Assembly (NCBI GenBank): GCA_027186245.1 | Contig: CP114482.1 | Location: forward strand, 20,231,209 to 20,295,208 | DNA from: Coriaria nepalensis | Lineage: Eukaryota; Streptophyta; Magnoliopsida; Cucurbitales; Coriariaceae | Direction: 5' to 3' | DNA: 64,000 nt | Notes under the pieces: model-generated | What the model saw: only the letters and a program-made list of their open reading frames with translations | Databases searched by the model: none | What the model was told of the DNA's origin: nothing | Translations under genes and position numbers: made by a program | Shown here: positions 10,195 to 21,769 of the stretch, piece by piece | How positions within the stretch are numbered: position 1 is the first letter of the stretch | How the letters are laid out: the number at the start of each line of letters is the position of its first letter

Positions 10195-12709
10195 AGACTC
10201 AATGACATGACTTTAAGGCTAAACAAATGCATTGTTGCCTTCAATAGATCAACTGCAAGTTACGCACGAAAGTCATGTTTAAAGGCCGAATTTCGTTCGA
10301 AGTGATTTAGAATGATTTACTGACTAAAAGAGACGCAAAAATATGACTTGAATGCTAAAAAAGGCATAGTTGCCATCAATAGATCAATTGCAAGTTATGC
10401 ACGAAAGTCGGGTTTTAAATGCAAAAAGAGAATTGGTTTGAAGTGCCTTCAAACAATTTAATGATTGAAAAGACTGAGTGATATGCTTTTTAATGCTAAA
10501 ATAATGCATTGCTGTCTTCAGTAGATTAATTACAAGTTATGTAAGAAAATAATGTATGAAGGGCAAAAATAAAATTCGTTCGAATTAATTTAGAATGATT
10601 TAAAGACTAAAAGAGATTCATTGACATGACTTTAAGGCTAAACAAATGCATTGTTGCCTTCAATAGATCAACTGCAAGTTAAGCACGAAAGTCATGTTTA
10701 AAGGCCGAATTTCGTTCGAAGTGATTTAGAATGATTTACTGACTAAAAGAGACGCAAAAATATGACTTGAACGCAAAAAAAGGCATAGTTGCCATCAATA
10801 GATCAATTGCAAGTTATGAACGAAAGTCGCGTTTTAAATGCAAAAAGAGAATTGGTTCGAAGTGCCTTCAAACAATTTAATGATTGAAAAGACTGAGTGA
10901 TATGCTTTTTAATGCTAAAATAATGCATTGTTGTCTTCAATAGATTAATTGCAAGTTATGTAAGAAAATAATGTTTGAAGGGCGAAAATTGAATTCGGTC
11001 GAATTAATTTAGAATGATTTAATGACTAAAAGAGACTCAATGACATGACTTTAAGGCTAAACAAATGCATTGTTGCCTTCAATAGATCAACTGCAAGTTA
11101 CGCACGAAAGTCATGTTTAAAGGCCGAATTTCGTTCGAAGTGATTTAGAATGATTTACTGACTAAAAGAGACGCAAAAATATGACTTGAACGCTAAAGAA
11201 GGCATAGTTGCCATCAACAGATCAATTGCAAGTTATGCAGGAAAGTCGCGTTTTAAATGCAAAAAGAGAATTGGTTCGAAGTGCCTTCAAAAATTTAATG
11301 ATTGAAAAGACTGAGTGATATGCTTTTTAATGCTAAAATAATGCATTGTTGTCTTCAATAGATTAATTGCAAGTTATGTAAGAAAATAATGTTTGAAGGG
11401 CGAAAATTGAATTCGGTCGAATTAATTTAGAATGATTTAATGACTAAAAGAGACTCAGTGACATGACTTTAAGGCTAAACAAATGCATTGTTGCCTTCAA
11501 TAGATCATATGCAAGTTACGCACGAAAGTCAGGTTTCAAGGCCGAATTTCGTTCGAAGTGATTTAGAATGATTTACTGACTATAAGAGCCGCAAAAATAT
11601 GACTTGAACGCTAAAAAAAGGCAAAGTTGCCATCAATAGATCAATTGCAAGTTATGCACGAAAGTCGCGTTTTAAATGCAAAAAGAGAATTGGTTCGAAG
11701 TGCCTTCAAACAATTTAATGATTGAAAAGACTGAGTAATATGCTTTTTAATGCTAAAATAATGCATTGTTGTCTTGAGTAGATTAATTACAAGTTATGTA
11801 AGAAAATAATGTTTGAAGGGTAAAAATAGAATTCGTTCGAATTAATTTAGAATGATTTAATGACTAGAAGAGACTCAGTGATATGACTTTAAGGCTAAAC
11901 AAATGCATTGTTGCCTATAATAGATCAACTGCAAGTTATGCACGAAAGTCATGTTTAAATGCCGAATTTCATACGAAGTGATTTAGAATGATTTACTGAC
12001 TAAAAGAGACGCAAAAGTATGGCTTGAACGCTAAAAAATGCATAGTTGCCATCAATAGATCAATTTCAAGTTATGCACCAAAGTCGCGTTTTAAATGCAA
12101 AAAGAGAATTGGTTCGAAGTGCCTTCAAACAATTTAATGATTGAAAAGACTGAGTGATATGCTTTTTAATGCTAAAATAATGCATTCTTGTCTTCAATAG
12201 ATTAATTGGAAGTTATGTAAGAAAATAATGCTTGAAGGGTGAAAATAGATTTCGGCCGAATTAATTTAGAATGATTTAATGACTAAAAGAGCCTCAATGA
12301 CATGATTTTAAGGCTAAACAAATGCATTGTTGCCTTCAATAGATCAACTGCAAGTTACGCGCGAAAGTCATGTTTAAAGGCCGAATTTCGTTCGAAGTGA
12401 TTTAGAATGATTTACTGACTAAAAAAGACGCAAAAATATGACTTTAAAGCTAAAAAAATGCATAGTTGCCATCAATAGATCAATTGCAAATTATGCATGA
12501 AGATGGCGTTCTAAATGCAAAAAGAGAATTGGTTCGAAGTGCCTTCAAACAATTTAATGATTGAAAAGACTAAGTGATATGCTTTTTAATGCTAAAATAA
12601 TGCATTGTTGTCTTCAATAGATTAATTACAAGTTATGTAAGAAAATAATATTTGAAGGGCGAAAATAGAATTCGTTCGAACTAATTTAGAATGATTTAAT
12701 GACTTGAAG
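10195..12709. repeat. 2,515-bp family B tandem duplication, copy 1 (six trimers)
   Basis: Six trimers (18 monomers) that recur immediately downstream at a displacement of exactly 2,515 bp. Shared rare variants include TTGAATGCTAAAAAAGG (about 10,348), GTCGGGTTTT, TGTATGAAGGGCAAAAATAAAATTC (read as TGTATGAAGGGC then AAAATAAAATTC), GATTCATTGACATG, CGCTAAAGAAGG, and TATAAGAGCCGC. I noted fewer than ten single-base differences between copies, for example G at 11,240 against C at 13,755 and T at 12,135 against G at 14,650. Identity is therefore above 99 percent by eye, and the duplication is recent relative to divergence among trimers. Confidence 0.9.
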
Positions 12710-15224
12710 AGACTCAATGACATGACTTTAAGGCTAAACAAATGCATTGTTGCCTTCAATAGATCAACTGCAAGTTACGCACGAAAGTCATGTTTAAAGG
12801 CCGAATTTCGTTCGAAGTGATTTAGAATGATTTACTGACTAAAAGAGACGCAAAAATATGACTTGAATGCTAAAAAAGGCATAGTTGCCATCAATAGATC
12901 AATTGCAAGTTATGCACGAAAGTCGGGTTTTAAATGCAAAAAGAGAATTGGTTTGAAGTGCCTTCAAACAATTTAATGATTGAAAAGACTGAGTGATATG
13001 CTTTTTAATGCTAAAATAATGCATTGCTGTCTTCAGTAGATTAATTACAAGTTATGTAAGAAAATAATGTATGAAGGGCAAAAATAAAATTCGTTCGAAT
13101 TAATTTAGAATGATTTAAAGACTAAAAGAGATTCATTGACATGACTTTAAGGCTAAACAAATGCATTGTTGCCTTCAATAGATCAACTGCAAGTTAAGCA
13201 CGAAAGTCATGTTTAAAGGCCGAATTTCGTTCGAAGTGATTTAGAATGATTTACTGACTAAAAGAGACGCAAAAATATGACTTGAACGCAAAAAAAGGCA
13301 TAGTTGCCATCAATAGATCAATTGCAAGTTATGAACGAAAGTCGCGTTTTAAATGCAAAAAGAGAATTGGTTCGAAGTGCCTTCAAACAATTTAATGATT
13401 GAAAAGACTGAGTGATATGCTTTTTAATGCTAAAATAATGCATTGTTGTCTTCAATAGATTAATTGCAAGTTATGTAAGAAAATAATGTTTGAAGGGCGA
13501 AAATTGAATTCGGTCGAATTAATTTAGAATGATTTAATGACTAAAAGAGACTCAATGACATGACTTTAAGGCTAAACAAATGCATTGTTGCCTTCAATAG
13601 ATCAACTGCAAGTTACGCACGAAAGTCATGTTTAAAGGCCGAATTTCGTTCGAAGTGATTTAGAATGATTTACTGACTAAAAGAGACGCAAAAATATGAC
13701 TTGAACGCTAAAGAAGGCATAGTTGCCATCAACAGATCAATTGCAAGTTATGCACGAAAGTCGCGTTTTAAATGCAAAAAGAGAATTGGTTCGAAGTGCC
13801 TTCAAAAATTTAATGATTGAAAAGACTGAGTGATATGCTTTTTAATGCTAAAATAATGCATTGTTGTCTTCAATAGATTAATTGCAAGTTATGTAAGAAA
13901 ATAATGTTTGAAGGGCGAAAATTGAATTCGGTCGAATTAATTTAGAATGATTTAATGACTAAAAGAGACTCAGTGACATGACTTTAAGGCTAAACAAATG
14001 CATTGTTGCCTTCAATAGATCATATGCAAGTTACGCACGAAAGTCAGGTTTCAAGGCCGAATTTCGTTCGAAGTGATTTAGAATGATTTACTGACTATAA
14101 GAGCCGCAAAAATATGACTTGAACGCTAAAAAAAGGCAAAGTTGCCATCAATAGATCAATTGCAAGTTATGCACGAAAGTCGCGTTTTAAATGCAAAAAG
14201 AGAATTGGTTCGAAGTGCCTTCAAACAATTTAATGATTGAAAAGACTGAGTAATATGCTTTTTAATGCTAAAATAATGCATTGTTGTCTTGAGTAGATTA
14301 ATTACAAGTTATGTAAGAAAATAATGTTTGAAGGGTAAAAATAGAATTCGTTCGAATTAATTTAGAATGATTTAATGACTAGAAGAGACTCAGTGATATG
14401 ACTTTAAGGCTAAACAAATGCATTGTTGCCTATAATAGATCAACTGCAAGTTATGCACGAAAGTCATGTTTAAATGCCGAATTTCATACGAAGTGATTTA
14501 GAATGATTTACTGACTAAAAGAGACGCAAAAGTATGGCTTGAACGCTAAAAAATGCATAGTTGCCATCAATAGATCAATTTCAAGTTATGCACCAAAGTC
14601 GCGTTTTAAATGCAAAAAGAGAATTGGTTCGAAGTGCCTTCAAACAATTGAATGATTGAAAAGACTGAATGATATGCTTTTTAATGCTAAAATAATGCAT
14701 TCTTGTCTTCAATAGATTAATTGGAAGTTATGTAAGAAAACAATGCTTGAAGGGTGAAAATAGATTTCGGCCGAATTAATTTAGAATGATTAAATGACTA
14801 AAAGAGCCTCAATGACATGATTTTAAGGCTAAACAAATGCATTGTTGCCTTCAATAGATCAACTGCAAGTTACGCACGAAAGTCATGTTTAAAGGCCGAA
14901 TTTCGTTCGAAGTGATTTAGAATGATTTACTGACTAAAAAAGACGCAAAAATATGACTTTAAAGCTAAAAAAATGCATAGTTGCCATCAATAGATCAATT
15001 GCAAATTATGCATGAAGATGGCGTTCTAAATGCAAAAAGAGAATTGGTTCGAAGTGCCTTCAAACAATTTAATGATTGAAAAGACTGAGTGATATGCTTT
15101 TTAATGCTAAAATAATGCATTGTTGTCTTCAATAGATTAATTACAAGTTATGTAAGAAAATAATATTTGAAGGGCGAAAATAGAATTCGTTCGAACTAAT
15201 TTAGAATGATTTAATGACTTGAAG
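12710..15224. repeat. 2,515-bp family B tandem duplication, copy 2
   Basis: Second copy of the six-trimer block, directly adjoining copy 1. Homology continues about 130 bp past the end, to 15,356, where the partner reads TAAAAGAGACGC and this copy reads TATAAGAGCCGC. Substitutions confined to this copy include CAATTGAATG (14,650), ACTGAATGATATG and GATTAAATGAC. The head-to-tail arrangement is what one unequal crossover between misaligned trimers would make. Confidence 0.9.
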
Positions 15225-18200
15225 AGACTCAATGACATGACTTTAAGGCTAAACAAATGCATTGTTGCCTTCAATAGATCAACTGCAAGTTACGCACGAA
15301 AGTCATGTTTAAAGACCGAATTTCGTTCGAAGTGATTTAGAATGATTTACTGACTATAAGAGCCGCAAAAATATGACTTTAAAGCTAAAAAAGGCATAGT
15401 TTCCATCAATAGATCAATTGCAAGTTATGCACGAAAGTCGCGTTTTAAATGCAAAAAGAGAATTGGTTCGAAGTGCTTTCAAACAATTTAATGATTGAAA
15501 AGACTGAGTGATATGCTTTTTAATGCTAAAATAATGCATGGTTGTCATCAATAGATTAATTACAAGTTATGTAAGAAAATAATGTTTGAAGGGCGAAAAT
15601 AGAATTCGATCGAATTAATTTAGAATGATTTAATGACTAGAAGAGACTGAGTGACATGACTTTATGGCTAAACAAATGCATTGTTGCCTATAATAGATCA
15701 ACTGCAAGTTATGCACGAAAGTCATGTTTAAATGCCGAATTTCATACAGAGTGATTTAGAATGATTTAGTGACTAAAAAAGACGCAAAAATATGACTTTA
15801 AAGCAAAAAAAATGCATAGTTGCCATCAATAGATCAATTGCAAATTATGCATGAAGATGGCGTTCTAAATGCAGAAAGAGAATTGGTTCGAAGTGCCTTC
15901 AAACAATTTAATGATTGAAAAGACTGAGTGATATGCTTTTTAACGCTAAAATAATGCATTGTTGTCTTCAATAGATTAATTACAAGTTATGTAAGAAAAT
16001 AATATTTGAATGGCGAAAATAGAATTCGGTCGAATTAATTTAGAATGGTTTAATGACTAAAAGAGACTCAATGACATGACTTTAAGGCTAAACAAATGCA
16101 TTGTTGCCTTCAATTGATCAACTGCAAGTTACGCACGAAAGTCATGTTTAAAGGCCGAATTTCGTTCGAAGTGATTTAGAATGATTTACTGACTAAAAGA
16201 GACGCCTAAATATGACTTGAACGCTAAAAAAGGCATAGTTTCCATTAATAGATCAATTGCAAGTTATGCACGAAAGTCGCGTTTTAAATGCAAAAAGTGA
16301 ATTGGTTCGAAGTGCCTTCAAACAATTTAATGATTGAAAAGACTGAGTGATATGCTTCTTAATGCTAAAATAATGCATTGTTGTCTTCAATAGATTAATT
16401 ACAAGTTATGTAAGAAAATAATATTTGAAGGGCGAAAATAGAATTCGTTCGAACTAATTTAGAATGATTTAATGACTTGAAGAGACTCAATGACATGACT
16501 TTAAGGCTAAACAAATGCATTGTTGCCTTCAATAGATCAACTGCAAGTTACGCACGAAAGTCATGTTTAAAGGCCGAATTTCGTTCGAAGTGATTTAGAA
16601 TGATTTACTGACTAAAAGAGACGCAAAAATATGACTTGAACGCTAAAGAAGGCATAGTTGCCATCAACAGATCAATTGCAAGTTATGCACGAAAGTCGCG
16701 TTTTAAATGCAAAAAGAGAATTGGTTCGAAGTGCCTTCAAACAATTTAATAATTGAAAAGACTGAGTGATATGCTTCTTAATGCTAAAATAATGCATTGT
16801 TGTCTTCAATAGATTAATTACAAGTTATGTAAGAAAATAATATTTGAATGGCGAAAATAGAATTCGGTCGAATTAATTTAGAATGGTTTAATGACTAAAA
16901 GAGACTCAATGACATGACTTTAAGGCTAAACAAATGCATTGTTGCCTTCAATTGATCAACTGCAAGTTACGCACGAAAGTCATGTTTAAAGGCCGAATTT
17001 CGTTCGAAGTGATTTAGAATGATTTACTGACTAAAAGAGACGCCTAAATATGACTTGAACGCTAAAAAAGGCATAGTTTCCATTAATAGATCAATTGCAA
17101 GTTATGCACGAAAGTCGCGTTTTAAATGCAAAAAGTGAATTGGTTCGAAGTGCCTTCAAACAATTTAATGATTGAAAAGACTGAGTGATATGCTTCTTAA
17201 TGCTAAAATAATGCATGGTTGTCATCAATAGATTAATTACAAGTTATGTAAGAAAATAATGTTTGAAGGGCGAAAATAGAATTCGATCGAATTAATTTAG
17301 AATGATTTAATGACTAGAAGAGACTGAGTGACATGACTTTATGGCTAAACAAATGCATTGTTGCCTATAATAGATCAACTGCAAGTTATGCACGAAAGTC
17401 ATGTTTAAATGCCGAATTTCATACAGAGTGATTTAGAATGATTTAGTGACTAAAAAAGACGCAAAAATATGACTTTAAAGCAAAAAAAATGCATAGTTGC
17501 CATCAATAGATCAATTGCAAATTATGCATGAAGATGGCGTTCTAAATGCAGAAAGAGAATTGGTTCGAAGTGCCTTCAAACAATTTAATGATTGAAAAGA
17601 CTGAGTGATATGCTTTTTAACGCTAAAATAATGCATTGTTGTCTTCAATAGATTAATTACAAGTTATGTAAGAAAATAATATTTGAATGGCGAAAATAGA
17701 ATTCGTTCGAACGAATTTAGAATGATTTAATGACTAGAAGAGACTGAATGACATGACTTTAAGGCTAAACAAATGCATTGTTGCCTATAATAGATCAACT
17801 GCAAGTTATGCACGAAAGTCATGTTTAAATGCCGAATTTCATATGAAGTGATTTAGAATGATTTACTGACTAAAAGAGACGCAAAAGTATGGCTTGAACG
17901 CTAAAAAATGCATAGTTGCCATCAATAGATCAATTTCAAGTTATGCACGAAAGTCGCGTTTTAAATGCAAAAAGAGAATTGGTTCGAAGTGCCTTCAAAC
18001 AATTTAATGATTGAAAAGACTGAGTGATATGCTTTTTAATGCTAAAATAATGCATTGTTGTCTTCAATAGATTAATTACAAGTTATGTAAGAAAATAATA
18101 TTTGAATGGCGAAAATAGAATTCGTTTGAACTAATTTAGAATGATTTATTGACTAGAAGAGACTCCATGACATGAATTTAAGGCTAAAGAAATGCATTGT

Positions 18201-18830
18201 TCCCTATAATAAATCAACTGCAAGTTATGCACGAAAGTCATGTTTAAATGCCGAATTTCATACGAAGTGATTTAGAATGATTTACTGACTAAAAGAGACG
18301 CAAAAATATGGCTTGAACGTTAAAAAATGCAGAGTTGCCATTAATAGATCAATTGCAAGTTATGCACGAAAGTCGCGTTTTAAATGCAAAAAGAGAATTG
18401 GTTCGAAGTGCCTTCAAACAATTTAATGATTGAAAAGACTGAGTGATATGCTTTTTAATGCTAAAATAATGCATTGTTGTCTTCAATAGATTAATTACAA
18501 GTTATGTAAGAAAATAATATTTGAAGGGCGAAAATAAAATTCGTTCGAACTAATTTAGAATGATTTAATGACTAGAAGAGACTCAGTGACATGACTTTAA
18601 GCCTAAACAAATGCATTGTTGCCTATAATAGATCAACTGCAAGTTATGCACGAAAGTCATGTTTAAATGCCGAATTTCATATGAAGTGATTTAGAATGAT
18701 TTGCTGACTAAAAAAGACGCAAAAATTTGACTTTAAAGCTAAAAAAATGCATAGTTGCCGTCAATAGATCAATTGCAAATTATGCATGAAGATGGCGTTC
18801 TAAATGCAAAAAGAGAATTGGTTCGAAGTG
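15225..18830. repeat. Family B region with shuffled trimer variants
   Basis: Trimers here are reused in a non-regular order. The variant with TAGAATGGTTTAATG, GAGACGCCTAAATATG, TTTCCATTAATAG and AAAAAGTGAATTGG occurs near 16,040 and again 838 bp later near 16,880. The segment with GACTGAGTGACATG and TTTATGGCTAAAC near 15,650 recurs 1,677 bp later (four trimers) near 17,330. Together these indicate overlapping duplications of one to four trimers. The same GAATGGTTT trimer appears twice more downstream, near 18,975 and 21,915. Confidence 0.8.
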
Positions 18831-20883
18831 CCTTCAAACAATTTAATGATTGAAAAGACTGAGTGATATGCTTTTTAATGCTAAAATAATGCATTGTTGT
18901 CTTCAATAGATTAATTACAAGTTATGTAAGAAAATAATATTTGAAGGGTGAAAATAGAATTCGGTCGAATTAATTTAGAATGGTTTAATGACTAAAAGAG
19001 ACTCAATGACATGACTTTAAGGCTAAACAAATGCATTGTTGCCTTCAATTGATCAACTGCAAGTTACGCACGAAAGTCATGTTTAAAGGCCGAATTTCGT
19101 TCGAAGTGATTTAGAATGATTTACTGACTAAAAGAGACGCCTAAATATGACTTGAACGCTAAAAAAGGCATAGTTTCCATTAATAGATCAATTGCAAGTT
19201 ATGCACGAAAGTCGCGTTTTAAATGCAAAAAGTGAATTGGTTCGAAGTGCCTTCAAACAATTTAATGATTGAAAAGACTGAGTGATATGCTTCTTAATGC
19301 TAAAATAATGCATTGTTGTCTTCAATAGATTAATTACAAGTTATGTAAGAAAATAATATTTGAAGGGCGAAAATAGAATTTTTTCGAACTAATTTAGAAT
19401 GATTTAATGACTAGAAGAGACTCAGTGACATGACTTTAAGCCTAAACAAATGCATTGTTGCCTATAATAGATCAACTGCAAGTTATGCACGAAAGTCATG
19501 TTTAAATGCCGAATTTCATATGAAGTGATTTAGAATGATTTACTGACTAAAAGAGACGCAAAAGTATGGCTTGAACGCTAAAAAATGCAGAGTTGCCATC
19601 AATAGATCAATTGCAAGTTATGCACGAAAGTCGCATTTTAAATGCAAAAAGAGAATTGGTTCGAAGTGCCTTCAAACAATTTAATGATTGAAAAGACTGA
19701 GTGATATGCTTTTTAATGCTAAAATAATACATTGTTGTCTTCAATAGATTAATTACAAGTTATGTAAGAAAATAATATTTGAATGGCGAAAATAGAATTC
19801 GTTCGAACTAATTTGGAATGATTTAATGACTAGAAGAGACTCAGTGACATGAATTTAAGGCTAAAGAAATGCATTGTTCCCTATAATAGATCAACTGCAA
19901 GTTATGCACGAAAGTCATGTTTAAATGCCGAATTTCATACGAAGTGATTTAGAATGATTTACTGACTAAAAAAGACGCAAAAATATGACTTTAAAGCTAA
20001 AAAAATGCATAGTTGCCATCAATAGATCAATTGCAAATTATGCATGAAGATGGCGTTCTAAATGCAAAAAGAGAATTGGTTCGAAGTGCATTCAAACAAT
20101 TTAATGATTGAAAAGACTGAGTGATATGCTTTTTAATGCTAAAATAATGCATTGTTGTCTTCAATAGATTAATTACAAGTTATGTAAGAAAATAATATTT
20201 GAATGGCGAAAATAGAATTCGTTCGAACTAATTTAGAATGATTTAATGACTAGAAGAGACTCAATGACATGACTTTAAGGCTAAACAAATGCATTGTTGC
20301 CTATAATAGATCAACTGCAAGTTATGCACGAAAGTCATGTTTAAATGCCGAATTTCATATGAAGTGATTTAGAATGATTTACTGACTAAAAGAGACGCAA
20401 AAGTATGGCTTGAACGCTAAAAAATGCATAGTTGCCATCAATAGATCAATTTCAAGTTATGCACGAAAGTCGCGTTTTAAATGCTAAAAGAGAATTGGTT
20501 CGAAGTGCCTTCAAACAATTTAATGATTGAAAAGACTGAGTGATATGCTTTTTAATGCTAAAATAATGCATTGTTGTCTTCAATAGATTAATTACAAGTT
20601 ATGTAAGAAAATAATATTTGAATGGCGAAAATAGAATTCGTTCGAACTAATTTAGAATGATTTAATGACTAGAAGAGACTCCGTGACATGAATTTAAGGC
20701 CAAAGAAATGCATTGTTCCCTATAATAGATCAACTGCAAGTTATGCACGAAAGTCATATTTAAATGCCGAATTTCATTCGAAGTGATTTAGAATGATTTA
20801 CTGACTAAAAAAGACGCAAAAATATGACTTTAAAGCTAAAAAAATGCTTAGTTGCCATTAATAGATCAATTGCAAATTATGCA
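18830..20883. repeat. 2,937-bp displaced family B block, copy 1
   Basis: About 2.05 kb that recurs 2,937 bp downstream (seven trimers) with almost no differences. Shared markers in order: the GAATGGTTT trimer, AGAATTTTTTCGAAC, CTTTAAGCCTAAAC, GTCGCATTTTAAATG, AATAATACATTG, AATTTGGAATG, AGTGCATTCAAAC, AATGCTAAAAGAG, GACTCCGTGACATG, GGCCAAAGAAATG, GTCATATTTAAATG and AATGCTTAGTTGCC. The exact start is uncertain by some tens of bases because neighbouring trimers are similar. Confidence 0.88.
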
Positions 20884-21769
20884 TGAAGATGGCGTTCTAA
20901 ATGCAAAAAGAGAATTGGTTTGAAGTGCCTTCAAACAATTTAATGATTGAAAAGACTGAGTGATATGCTTTTTAATGCTAAAATAATGCATTGTTGTCTT
21001 CAATAGATTAATTACAAGTTATGTAAGAAAATAATATTTGAATGGCGAAAATAGAATTCGTTCGAACTAATTTAGAATGATTTAATGACTAGAAGAGACT
21101 CAATGACATGACTTTAAGACTAACCAAATGCATTGTTGCCTATAATAGATCAACTGCAAGTTATGCACGAAAGTCATGTTGAAATGCCGCATTTCATATG
21201 AAGTGATTTAGAATGATTTACTGACTAAAAGAGACGCAAAAGTATGGCTTGAACGCTAAAAAATGCATAGTTGCCATCAATAGATCAATTTCAAGTTATG
21301 CATGAAAGTCGCGTTTTAAATGAAAAAAGAGAATTGGTTCGAAGTGCCTTCAAACAATTTAATGATTGAAAAGACTGAGTGATATGCTTTTTAATGCTAA
21401 AATAATGCATTGTTGTCTTCAATAGATTAATTACAAGTTATGTAAGAAAATAATATTTGAAGGGCGAAAATAGAATTCGTTCGAACTAATTTAGAATGAT
21501 TTAATGACTAGAAGAGACTCGGTGACATGACTTTAAGCCTAAACAAATGCATTGTTGCCTATAATAGATCAACTGCAAGTTATGCACGAAAGTCTTGTTT
21601 AAATGCCGAATTTCATACGAAGTTATTTAGAATGATTTAGTGACTAAAAAAGACGCAAAAATATGACTTTAAAGCTAAAAAAAATGAATAGTTGCCATCA
21701 ATAGATCAATTGCAAATTATGCATGAAGATGGCGTTCTAAATGCAAAAAGAGAATTGGTTCGAAGTGCT
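20884..21769. repeat. Family B trimers between the two 2,937-bp-displaced copies
   Basis: About two trimers that separate the duplicated copies and would form the rest of a seven-trimer, 2,937-bp repeat. Private variants include CTTTAAGACTAACC (about 21,112), GAAATGCCGCATTTC (about 21,181), AAATGAAAAAAGAG, GACTCGGTGACATG and GTCTTGTTTAAATG. No non-satellite sequence is present. Confidence 0.8.
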
